NCBI RefSeq assembly: GCF_014695375.1
Contig: NZ_JACJOG010000053.1
Coordinates: 124,001-188,000, forward strand
Direction of reading: 5' to 3'
DNA: 64,000 nt
Source of the DNA: Coleofasciculus sp. FACHB-T130
GTDB taxonomy: Bacteria; Cyanobacteriota; Cyanobacteriia; Cyanobacteriales; FACHB-T130
In this document: positions 19,101-26,450 of the stretch, one piece after another
Layout of the letters: each line of letters opens with the position of its first letter
Position numbering within the stretch: position 1 is the stretch's first letter
Notes under the pieces: model-generated
What the model was told of the DNA's origin: nothing
Databases searched by the model: none
What the model saw: the letters and a program-made list of their open reading frames with translations, nothing else
Made by a program: the position numbers and the translations under genes

Positions 19101-21392
19101 GAATATCAGAAAACATGGGATTCACTTCAACAAAGTTTGAAAATTGCCCGTGAAACTAATATTCCAGCAGCACAGACCTTACCGCTAACTTCTCTGGGGA
19201 TTGTTTATGCTGAGCTTGGGGATTACCAAAAAAGTAACGAATTCTATCAACAAGCACTGCCCATACTACGTCAACTCAAAAATCGCTTTGACGAAAGCCT
19301 TGTGCTGCTTTTTATCGCCCAAAACTATTTTGCCCAAGGAAATCCACAAAAAACTATTGAATCCGCTCAAGAAGGATTAGCAATTGCTGGAGAAATTAAA
19401 GAGCCGCAAATCCAAGCATTTGCTAATATATTGCTGAGTCTTGGCTACGGGCAATTGGGTAATGACAAACAAGCAATGGAAGCCGCTCAAACTTGGTTGA
19501 ATTTTACTAGAAAAGTCCAAAATAAAGTTTGGGAAAAACAAGCTCTTACTCTGGTTGGACATATCCATCGCAAATTTAGACGCCAAGAAGAAGCCATTGA
19601 GGTATATCAACAAGCACTTGCGATCGCAACCGATAATCAAGCTCCTAGCGCTGATGCTTTCATTTATTCAGGGTTAGCGCGTATCTACCACGATTTGAAT
19701 CAGTCAAGTGTTGCCATTACTTACTATAAGCAATCGGTTAACAAAATTGAGGAAGTCAGGCGTGGTATCGAAGGTTTACCACAAGAGTTACAAAAATCTT
19801 TCTTGGATGCAACAGTTGATTTCGACAAGGTGAAGGTATCTGATATTTATCGTCAGTTAGCAGCCTTGTTGCTCTCCCAAGGACGGGATAAAGAAGCCCT
19901 ACAAGTGCAGCAACTATTGAGAGAGCAGGAAATTCGCGAAGCCATCAGTCCTAGAGGTACTACGGGGGATAAGCCGAACATTCCACTCTCTCCGACGGAG
20001 ACAAAGATTCCTGCTCAAAGCGAGTCCATCATTGCCTTAGCAAAACAAATTAATGAGTGCGAAAGTACCAATTGTAGTCAACTTAAAGAGCTTACGAGTC
20101 GCCGCACCTCTCTGATTGTTCAATTTGACCAACAATTGCAGAAGATTGACCAAGAAATTCGCGCTAACCGTGCCAAAGATGACGCTTTCTTTGACCCAAA
20201 CAAACTAGCAAAAGCTCAAGAGATTGTCGAAGCACAACCAGGCACGGTGATGATTTATCCCTTGGTTCTAGAAAACGAACTGTGGTTACAACTATATGCC
20301 CCAGGGGGTGCGGTCAAAACCGTTAAAGTTAACGTCGGAAGAGATGAATTAGGAAAAACGGTCAAAGAGTTCCGCGATTTAATGAAGGAGTGCGAGCAGG
20401 TTGCTCATTGCGGTTCGGCTGAAGCTAATAAGATACAAGCTGTTAGCCGAAAACTTTATGACTGGCTAATCAAAGACTTAGAGGCGGAACTTCAGAATAA
20501 GAATAACCAGGTGAAAAACTTGGTCTTTGCTCTTGATAGGGTGACGCGCTATATTCCGATGAGCGCTCTTTATGACGGGAAACAATACCTAATTGAAAAA
20601 TACACCGTCTACAATGTATTGACAGAAGATACTGACACCCGCGATAAACTACCTGTCGGCACTCAAAATAGCCCTGTTTTGGCAATGGGATTATCTGATG
20701 CTGTCCCTGGTTTCAGTCCTCTACCAAATGTGCCTGCTGAAATCGATGCGATTGTGCGTCAAGAAACTAAAAATAATCAGGGAATTTATCCTGGTCAAAA
20801 GTTCTTAAACCGTTCTTTTGACTTTGCTACTCTGCAAGACAATTTGAAAAGTTATCGAATTTTACACCTAGCGACTCATGGGGTATTTGTTCCTGATAGC
20901 GCAGATAAATCTTACATCCTCTTAGGAACCGGCGAACAACTCACGATTCCTCAGATAAAAACCTTAACCGGGTTAAATAACATTCATTTGGTTGTGCTGT
21001 CAGCTTGCCAAACCGCCTTGGCTGGTCCCCGTCAAGACGGCATAGAAATTGCTAGTATGGCTTACCACTTCTTGAATCGGGGCGCAAAGGCGGTGATGGC
21101 TTCCCTGTGGCTCGTGGACGATAGCAGCACCAGTCTTTTGATGCAGCAATTTTATAAAAATTTAGCTAACGGCACCTCTAAAAAGGCGATGACTAAAGCG
21201 GAAGCGTTGCGCCAAGCTCAACTCAATCTGTTACAAGGCAATGTCTCAACAGCAGCCAATACCAATCCTCGCGGTGGCATTATTGTCGAACAAATACCTG
21301 GTTCTAGACCGCCGATAACCCCCAGCAACGGCTCAAAATTTTCTCATCCGTATTATTGGGCACCGTTTATTTTGATAGGAAATGGACTTTAA
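16197..21392 (+). CDS. Exported giant TPR-CHAT protein (1731 residues)
   Basis: From ATG 16197 a Sec-type signal peptide (VSLLTISLLLTL ... AFAQ, about residues 1-36) leads into roughly 28 tetratricopeptide units of about 40 residues (residues 45-1200), most of the kinesin-light-chain/TPR_12 pattern (xxLxxxGxxYxxxxxYxxAIxxxxQALAIAR). A coiled linker follows. The C-terminal CHAT domain (about 1380-1731) is a caspase-like CD-clan peptidase fold with candidate catalytic His1561 (LATHGVF) and Cys1604 (LSACQTAL). It ends in the CHAT-typical YYWAPFILIGNGL. The TPRs are expected to bind a partner or substrate in the periplasm. The gene is first of a four-gene co-directional set. Odd points are the heptamer repeat inside the signal-peptide codons and the large TPR number. 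Confidence 0.92.
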   Translation: MHRRVYHVSLLTISLLLTLHPSSFILHPSGSAFAQAPTSTDRKTEADRLFQQGVQQYRQGQYPKALATYQRVLEIQQQLNDKAGIGQTLNNIGEVYYWLRQPDKALDVLQQALAIRRELKDRTGEGETLDNIGLSYFWNDQNDKALETLQQALAIRREVQDKAGESKTLSSLGTLYAGGLQQYPKALESLQQALAIQQELGDKFLLGITMRRMGTVYRGMKEYPRTLEWLEKSLALSREVQNRVGEGETLYQLGLTYFNQDKYDQALQFYQQALPLIQAVGIHLVEAGILEGMGDSYFNQKQYEQAIAFYQQSLPVVREVKNKSQEVGILLFIGKAYSSLKQYEQAIAFKQQALAIAQAIPNNKAQEANVLSGIAYIYFSQNQYEQAIVFYQQGLAITRETQDKPQESNFLSLIGSSYYLQGKDEQAIEFLQKSLAIRREIKDKPAQLETLILLSGIYSSTAISFVNRGVYPQAKAEYSRVIELAQEALNLARELKKTKSEASALIHLGAAYSFFQDEQKAIEVLQQAMSIARETKDLGIEDSALTQLASIYNTQDDSRKYIEIRLQQVEIARQQNNKRGEADVLLTLASTYNVLGENQKAVETYQQALAAARQIEIAKLLPNLQDSALSTESSALSGLSLSYSNLGEYDKAIDWAQQLLKRAQTLGKPALEVDALLRLAFLYNVPLKNVPKAIEVSQQALTIARKIKESSLEAKALASLSSAYNKQGNYPLALQSAEQCLAIAKQLENPQLEQNALDILEEIYSNQGNYQKAVEFAQARLAVVQKAKLNNYEISALTSLSQSYGLLGDTTKAVETAKQALTLARQRQNTSREALALNALSDAYRVQGEYEQGIAVGQTSLEISRKNKDFIGEVAAATILSGMYEALGEYQKVIAVAEPSLAQARKINNREQEAELLIKLGNSYGIIGKYTEGKQLVEQGLAIARELKNRRLESHALARLSNRYKDLGEYQKTWDSLQQSLKIARETNIPAAQTLPLTSLGIVYAELGDYQKSNEFYQQALPILRQLKNRFDESLVLLFIAQNYFAQGNPQKTIESAQEGLAIAGEIKEPQIQAFANILLSLGYGQLGNDKQAMEAAQTWLNFTRKVQNKVWEKQALTLVGHIHRKFRRQEEAIEVYQQALAIATDNQAPSADAFIYSGLARIYHDLNQSSVAITYYKQSVNKIEEVRRGIEGLPQELQKSFLDATVDFDKVKVSDIYRQLAALLLSQGRDKEALQVQQLLREQEIREAISPRGTTGDKPNIPLSPTETKIPAQSESIIALAKQINECESTNCSQLKELTSRRTSLIVQFDQQLQKIDQEIRANRAKDDAFFDPNKLAKAQEIVEAQPGTVMIYPLVLENELWLQLYAPGGAVKTVKVNVGRDELGKTVKEFRDLMKECEQVAHCGSAEANKIQAVSRKLYDWLIKDLEAELQNKNNQVKNLVFALDRVTRYIPMSALYDGKQYLIEKYTVYNVLTEDTDTRDKLPVGTQNSPVLAMGLSDAVPGFSPLPNVPAEIDAIVRQETKNNQGIYPGQKFLNRSFDFATLQDNLKSYRILHLATHGVFVPDSADKSYILLGTGEQLTIPQIKTLTGLNNIHLVVLSACQTALAGPRQDGIEIASMAYHFLNRGAKAVMASLWLVDDSSTSLLMQQFYKNLANGTSKKAMTKAEALRQAQLNLLQGNVSTAANTNPRGGIIVEQIPGSRPPITPSNGSKFSHPYYWAPFILIGNGL
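16251..16278 (+). repeat. Heptanucleotide tandem repeat inside the signal-peptide codons
   Basis: Four tandem heptamers, CTTCACC then three CTTCATC, are followed by a partial CTTCC. They lie in frame in the signal-peptide region of the TPR-CHAT gene and encode HPSSFILHPS-like residues between the hydrophobic core and the AFAQ end. Similar imperfect units extend a little upstream. Confidence 0.8.
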
Positions 21393-21429
21393 AAAACTAT
21401 CAAAATTCAGGTACTTGGTAAAGGTAAAA

Positions 21430-21523
21430 GAGATGGAAAAAATTTCTCACCTTCTTGCTTACGATTGGGCACCTCTGATGCTGATTAGAAATGGCACCTC
21501 TGATGCTGATTAGAAATGGATAA
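21430..21523 (+). pseudogene. Scar of another CHAT protein C-terminus
   Basis: In the spacer after the first CHAT gene the frame at 21439-21495 reads K-I-S-H-L-L-A-Y-D-W-A-P-L-M-L-I-R-N-G. This aligns with the true CHAT end K-F-S-H-P-Y-Y-W-A-P-F-I-L-I-G-N-G of both neighbours. A 25-base segment (21468-21492) is then duplicated exactly (21493-21517). The second copy, in its own frame, ends A-P-L-M-L-I-R-N-G-stop at 21521-21523. The natural reading is a lost third CHAT gene of which only the last 20 codons survive, later hit by a 25-base tandem duplication. Confidence 0.7.
21468..21517 (+). repeat. Exact 25-base tandem duplication
   Basis: GGCACCTCTGATGCTGATTA plus GAAAT occurs twice back to back (21468-21492 and 21493-21517) without mismatch. 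It lies within the CHAT scar. Twenty-five is not a multiple of three, so the duplication shifts the frame. Confidence 0.95.
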
Positions 21524-21606
21524 TAACACGCCCAACTCAGATAGTTGATGCTTTGGCGATTGGCTATACTAGAGGCGCTTAACGCTCAGGAGAGGCAACA
21601 AATGCA

Positions 21607-22752
21607 ATGAAACAAAGAATTCTAGCCGCCGCTGGGCTGTTATCTGTCCTCTGGTTCGCTACGCCAGTGAGAGCGGAAAATCCCGAACACCTTAAACGGT
21701 TGCTGGAAACCAATAAATGCTTGAATTGCGATCTTAGCGGTGCCAACTTGATGGGTGCCAGATTGGTTGCAGCCGACTTGAGAGGAGCTAACCTGAGTGG
21801 TGCCAACTTAAGCGGCGCTGACTTGTCTGGTGCTAACTTGACCAATGCCAACTTAACCAGGGTGAATTTGAATCTTGCCAAATTGACGGGTGTTATAGGA
21901 GTTCCTAACAATCTCGTCTCTTTGGAGCCAAGAACACAGAATAGGCAGGAAGGTGGAGGATTCCGTTTGAGGGGTATTGTTTACAATCCTCCAGAGCAAG
22001 AAGTTCCGAATATTCGGGAACCAGGAGCCTCGCGTGGTCGTAGCGCCTGTATTGTTGATGCAGAGGGTCTAACTGCGTTGATACCAGGCAAGAATTTTGG
22101 GGTAACGGTTACAGGATATCCAACCTTGTTCTTTTATATTCCAAAAAATCCCCCGCAGACAGCAGAGTTGATGGTATGGGATGTAGAGGGAAAGCAGGTT
22201 GTTTACGAGACCACTTTCAAGATTTCTCAAAACCCTGGTGTTGTTAGCGTTAGCCTCCCCGAACAAGCAGGTATAAAACCGCTACAAGTTGGAAAAACAT
22301 ACCGTTTTTCCTTCGCACTGCTTTGCGACCCTAAAGACCGAGGAAGTAATATTTTGGTTGAAGGCTGGATTCGACGCAACGAATTAAGCGCCACTCTTGC
22401 CAATCAATTACAGCAAGCATCGCCCCAAGAGCGTCCAGCCATCTATGCAAAAGCTGGCATCTGGTATGAAACTCTGACTACTCTGGCTGAGCTACGTCGC
22501 GATCGCCCTAACGATTCTACACTAGCTGCCGCCTGGGAAGATTTGTTGAAGTCAGTGGGACTGGAGGCGATCGCTACCGCACCCTTACTTCCGCAGCAAA
22601 CACAGAGAAGCACTCCACCAATCTCTCAACCGGCTGGTACTTTAAATGCACCTGGAGGGCAGGCAGGAGGAGGAACCCAGCTTAGGGGTGGTGCTTACAA
22701 TCCTGCGGAAATTGCAGCTCCTGGCGCGACACAAGGAGGCGGATCTCGCTGA
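21607..22752 (+). CDS. Exported pentapeptide-repeat plus DUF928 protein
   Basis: The 381-residue protein has a good RBS (CAGGAGAGG) before ATG 21607. A signal peptide ends near VRAEN (residue 24). A short pentapeptide-repeat helix of A(D/N)LxG units follows (residues 38-95), headed by an N-terminal [11 protein letters not shown] motif. A DUF928 domain lies at about 113-265 ([45 protein letters not shown]), then a helical segment and a Pro/Gln/Gly-rich tail. DUF928 has no known function but recurs beside CHAT and secretion genes in cyanobacteria (from memory). The last 30 residues, [21 protein letters not shown], repeat the domain's own start, [19 protein letters not shown], and then stop. This suggests a second DUF928 copy was cut off. 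Confidence 0.9.
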   Translation: MKQRILAAAGLLSVLWFATPVRAENPEHLKRLLETNKCLNCDLSGANLMGARLVAADLRGANLSGANLSGADLSGANLTNANLTRVNLNLAKLTGVIGVPNNLVSLEPRTQNRQEGGGFRLRGIVYNPPEQEVPNIREPGASRGRSACIVDAEGLTALIPGKNFGVTVTGYPTLFFYIPKNPPQTAELMVWDVEGKQVVYETTFKISQNPGVVSVSLPEQAGIKPLQVGKTYRFSFALLCDPKDRGSNILVEGWIRRNELSATLANQLQQASPQERPAIYAKAGIWYETLTTLAELRRDRPNDSTLAAAWEDLLKSVGLEAIATAPLLPQQTQRSTPPISQPAGTLNAPGGQAGGGTQLRGGAYNPAEIAAPGATQGGGSR

Positions 22753-22860
22753 CGATTGGATAAACTTTCTACTGGTAAGACTGCCAGATATCAATTACTT
22801 ACCGCAAAAGAAACGCGATGAAGGATATTAAAGCTAATCCGCTTGTGTAGCAGTATTTTT

Positions 22861-25800
22861 ATGCGTTCCCCTATCCAGAAACTTAGCTTTACTACAGCCT
22901 TACTTTTATCTTTCAGTTACTTCTTCCCAATGGCAGCGAGGTCCTTAGCCTTAGCAGAGTTCCTGGTGGAACCAGCACAAAAAACACGGTTTATCGCATC
23001 TCGACAAGAGCAAAAAACTGAGGCAAATCGGCTGTTTCAACTAGGCATTCAGCAATTTCGTAACAGCCAGTTTAAAGAAGCTCTGCAAACCCTAGAAAGA
23101 GTTCTGGAAATTCGCAAAAGAATTGGCGATAAACCAGGGGTTGGGGAAGCACTTACTAGCCTGGGGGAAGTTTACAATGGCTTGAGTCAATACGCCAAAG
23201 CTTTAGAAACCTTACAGCAAGCACTTCCTCTCCGCAAAGAAGCGCGCGACAAGGTAGGCGAAGGACGGACGTTAACAGAAATTGGTGCCACATACCGCGA
23301 GTTAGGACAGTTTCCTAAAGCAATGGAGATTCTACAACAAGCGTTGGGAATTCTAAAAACAACAGACGACAAGGTAGGCGAAGGCAATACTCTCTATAAC
23401 ATTGGTATTGTTTATAGCGGTCAGGGACAATATCCGCAAGCACTAGAGTTCCTTCAGCAAGCTTTGGAAACGGCGAAAGCAGCAAATGACAAGCTAGGCG
23501 AAGGCAGAACTCTGAACACGATTGGCGGAGTTTATGACAGCCAGGGACAGTATCAAAAGGCGATAGAGTTTCAACAACAAGCTTTGAAAATTCTTAGGGA
23601 TATTGGCGATCGCTTGGGTGAAGTCCGCACTCTAAATAACTTGGGCATCACTTATCGCAAGCTAGGCAGGTATCCTCAAGCCCTAGAAGTCCATCAACAA
23701 GCTTTAGCCATTAGCCGAGATATCGGGAATCCCGCCAATGAAGGGCGTAACCTTTACAACATTGGTGTCGTTTATCGCAGCTTAGGCAACTATCCTCAAG
23801 CTCTGGAATATTATCAGCAAGCTTTAGCAATTAGCCAAGAGATCGGTGACAAGACAGGTGAAGGGCGCACCCTCATTGGTATCGGGGCAGTTTATGACAG
23901 TCTGGGGCAGTATCCAAAAGCGCTGGAGTCTTACCAGCAAGCGTCGGGAATTCTTAAAACTATCGGCGACAAAGCTGGTGTTGGGGCGACTCTCAATAAC
24001 ATTGGGGGAGTGTACTACAGCATGGGCGAGTATTCCCAAGCACTGGAATTCTATCAGCAGGCAATAGAGATTGCTAGAACCATCGGTGACAAAGCTGGTG
24101 AGGGGCGCACGCTCAGCAACATGGGGGGAGTTTACGATAGTTTAGGTCAGTATCCCCAAGCACTGGAATTCTATCAACAAGCTTTAGCTAACCGCAGAAC
24201 TATCGGCAACCGCGCGGGTGAAGGAAATACCCTCAACAGCATTGGAGGAGTATACGAGAATTTAGGGCAGTATTCTCAGGCACTCGCATTCTTCAAGCAA
24301 GCTTTGGAGATTCGTCGGGAGATTGGCGATAAGGCAGGCGAGGGAACGACTCTCAACAATCTTGGAGAAACCTACCGCAATTTGGGTCAATATCCCGAAG
24401 CGTTGAAACTCTATCAGCAGGCGGTGGAGATTCTCAAAGAAATTGGCGACAAGGCGGGTGAGGGAGTCACCCTCAACAATATCGGAGTTGTTTCTAATCA
24501 GTTGGGACAGTATCCCCAGGCGCTGGAGTTCTTTCAACAAGCTTTAGCGATTCGTCAAACCGTTGGCGATCGGGCTGGAGTTGGGGCGACTCTTAATAAC
24601 ATTGGGGGAGTTTACAACCAGTTAGAACAGTATCCCCAAGCGTTAGAGTTTTTTCAGCAAGCATTGGGAATTGCTAGAGAAATTGGCGATAAGACAGGCG
24701 AAAGAATTGCGCTTGGCAATATGGGTTTTTTGTTAGAGAAACAGAATCAGCCAGAATTAGCGATCGCTTTCTACAAGCAAGCCGTGAATGTTACAGAAGT
24801 AATTCGCCAAGATTTACGAGTGCTGCCACGAGAGCAACAGGAATCCTATACTCAAACCATTGCCGACACCTATCGCGCCTTCACTAACTTGTTACTGTCC
24901 CAAGGGCGAATTTTAGAAGCTCAACAGGTGTTAGAACTATTGAAAATCCAGGAATTACCCAACTATACAAAAAATGCGAGAGCTGGGGATAAAACTTCAG
25001 GAATCGCCTTAAATCCCATTGAAGAAAAGATTCTCAAAGAAAATGGAACCTTAATCGCTTTTGGGCAGCAAGTGGAGCAGTGCAAGCAAAATCGGTGCAG
25101 CCAGTTGAGCCAATTCAACGATCGGCTTCAGGCTTTAACCGAACAATATAATCAGACAATTGAAACCATTCAAAAAGAAATTCGCAGCCGTCGCGCTCAA
25201 GATGATGCCTTTTTTGACCCCAATAAACTTAGTAAAGCTAAAGAGATCGTCGAATCTCAACCAGGTACCGTGCTGATTTATCCCTTCGTACTAAAGGACA
25301 AAATTTGGTTGCTATGGGCATCGAAAGGAGGCATTGTTAAAAGCCTGGAAGTTCCCGTAACGCAGCGGCAATTAGGCGAATCTGTATTAAAATTCCGTCA
25401 GTTAGTAGAAGATTCCCGGTCTGACATTGCCGAAGTCAAGACAACGGGGAAACAACTCTACGACTGGCTAATTAAACCGATTGAACCCGAACTCAAAGCG
25501 AATAAAATTCAAAATTTAGTTTTTTCGATGGATCGGGTTACTCGTTACATTCCCATCAGTGCATTGTTTGATGGCGAAAAATATTTAATTGAGAACTACT
25601 CCGTTTCTACGGTGCTATCTGCTGACTTAACAGATGTGCGCGATCGCCTTCCTCCTGGCATTCAAAATACCTCCGTTCTAGCGTTAGGACTATCTCATGC
25701 AGTTGCTGGCTTTAATCCACTGCCCAATGTCCCAGCAGAATTAGATGCGATCGTGCAAAAGAAACCGAACGACACAACAGGAATTTATCCGGGAAACGAA

Positions 25801-26397
25801 TTTCTCAACAATGCTTTTGATTTTCCTACTTTGCGAGATAATCTGACAGATCATCAGATTTTGCATATTGCTACCCACGGTCAATTTGTGCCAGGACGCC
25901 CAGACGATTCATTTCTGCTATTAGGTACGGGTGAGAAATTAACAATTTCTCAGATTCAAACTTTACAAGATTTGGGCAATGTTCATTTGGTTGTGCTATC
26001 AGCTTGCGAAACGGCACTGGGCGGGCCTGACCAAGACGGTGTAGAGATTGCTGGCATCAGCTACTATTTCCTCAATGCTGGAACCAAGGCAGTAATCGCT
26101 TCCTTGTGGCTGGTGGACGATCGCAGCACCAGTCATCTGATGCAAAAATTCTACAGCTATTTAGCTCAAAGTACGCAACAGACACCCATAACAAAAGCTA
26201 CAGCCCTTCGCCAATCTCAACTGGGCTTGCTGCACGGTGATTTCTCAACCCCAGCGCTTAATAATGTTGATAGTCGCGGCAGTATTAATGTTGAAGCAAT
26301 ACCCAATTCTAGAAGCGAAAATACTCTCGGTGCTGGGTCAAAATTTGACCATCCTTACTATTGGGCACCGTTCATTTTGATAGGAAATGGACTTTAA
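22861..26397 (+). CDS. Exported TPR-CHAT protein with 15 regular TPRs (1178 residues)
   Basis: From ATG 22861 a signal peptide (LSFTTALLLSFSYFFPMAARSLALA) precedes 15 TPR units of exactly 40 residues (about 50-640). They are unusually alike: G(E/V)G.TLNNIGGVY..LGQYPQALEFYQQAL.I...IGDKA. A helical linker and a CHAT domain (about 840-1178) follow, with candidate catalytic His1006 (IATHGQF) and Cys1049 (LSACETAL) and the same YYWAPFILIGNGL end as the first CHAT protein. It is a second CD-clan peptidase paralogue, shorter and far more regular in its repeats, so the sensing platform was recently amplified. The start at 22843 is also open, but the ATG at 22861 heads the better signal peptide. It is 108 bases after the DUF928 gene and 53 bases before the caspase gene. 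Confidence 0.92.
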   Translation: MRSPIQKLSFTTALLLSFSYFFPMAARSLALAEFLVEPAQKTRFIASRQEQKTEANRLFQLGIQQFRNSQFKEALQTLERVLEIRKRIGDKPGVGEALTSLGEVYNGLSQYAKALETLQQALPLRKEARDKVGEGRTLTEIGATYRELGQFPKAMEILQQALGILKTTDDKVGEGNTLYNIGIVYSGQGQYPQALEFLQQALETAKAANDKLGEGRTLNTIGGVYDSQGQYQKAIEFQQQALKILRDIGDRLGEVRTLNNLGITYRKLGRYPQALEVHQQALAISRDIGNPANEGRNLYNIGVVYRSLGNYPQALEYYQQALAISQEIGDKTGEGRTLIGIGAVYDSLGQYPKALESYQQASGILKTIGDKAGVGATLNNIGGVYYSMGEYSQALEFYQQAIEIARTIGDKAGEGRTLSNMGGVYDSLGQYPQALEFYQQALANRRTIGNRAGEGNTLNSIGGVYENLGQYSQALAFFKQALEIRREIGDKAGEGTTLNNLGETYRNLGQYPEALKLYQQAVEILKEIGDKAGEGVTLNNIGVVSNQLGQYPQALEFFQQALAIRQTVGDRAGVGATLNNIGGVYNQLEQYPQALEFFQQALGIAREIGDKTGERIALGNMGFLLEKQNQPELAIAFYKQAVNVTEVIRQDLRVLPREQQESYTQTIADTYRAFTNLLLSQGRILEAQQVLELLKIQELPNYTKNARAGDKTSGIALNPIEEKILKENGTLIAFGQQVEQCKQNRCSQLSQFNDRLQALTEQYNQTIETIQKEIRSRRAQDDAFFDPNKLSKAKEIVESQPGTVLIYPFVLKDKIWLLWASKGGIVKSLEVPVTQRQLGESVLKFRQLVEDSRSDIAEVKTTGKQLYDWLIKPIEPELKANKIQNLVFSMDRVTRYIPISALFDGEKYLIENYSVSTVLSADLTDVRDRLPPGIQNTSVLALGLSHAVAGFNPLPNVPAELDAIVQKKPNDTTGIYPGNEFLNNAFDFPTLRDNLTDHQILHIATHGQFVPGRPDDSFLLLGTGEKLTISQIQTLQDLGNVHLVVLSACETALGGPDQDGVEIAGISYYFLNAGTKAVIASLWLVDDRSTSHLMQKFYSYLAQSTQQTPITKATALRQSQLGLLHGDFSTPALNNVDSRGSINVEAIPNSRSENTLGAGSKFDHPYYWAPFILIGNGL

Positions 26398-26450
26398 AAA
26401 ATTTTGAGTTTTGAGTTAAGACAGTAACACCAATCTAGTTAGAAGTAATT

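Noticed and set aside
23080-24720. Regular 120-base repeats as a possible CRISPR or satellite array
   Set aside because: The period is 40 codons, in frame, and encodes TPRs; there are no spacers or repeats of CRISPR size.
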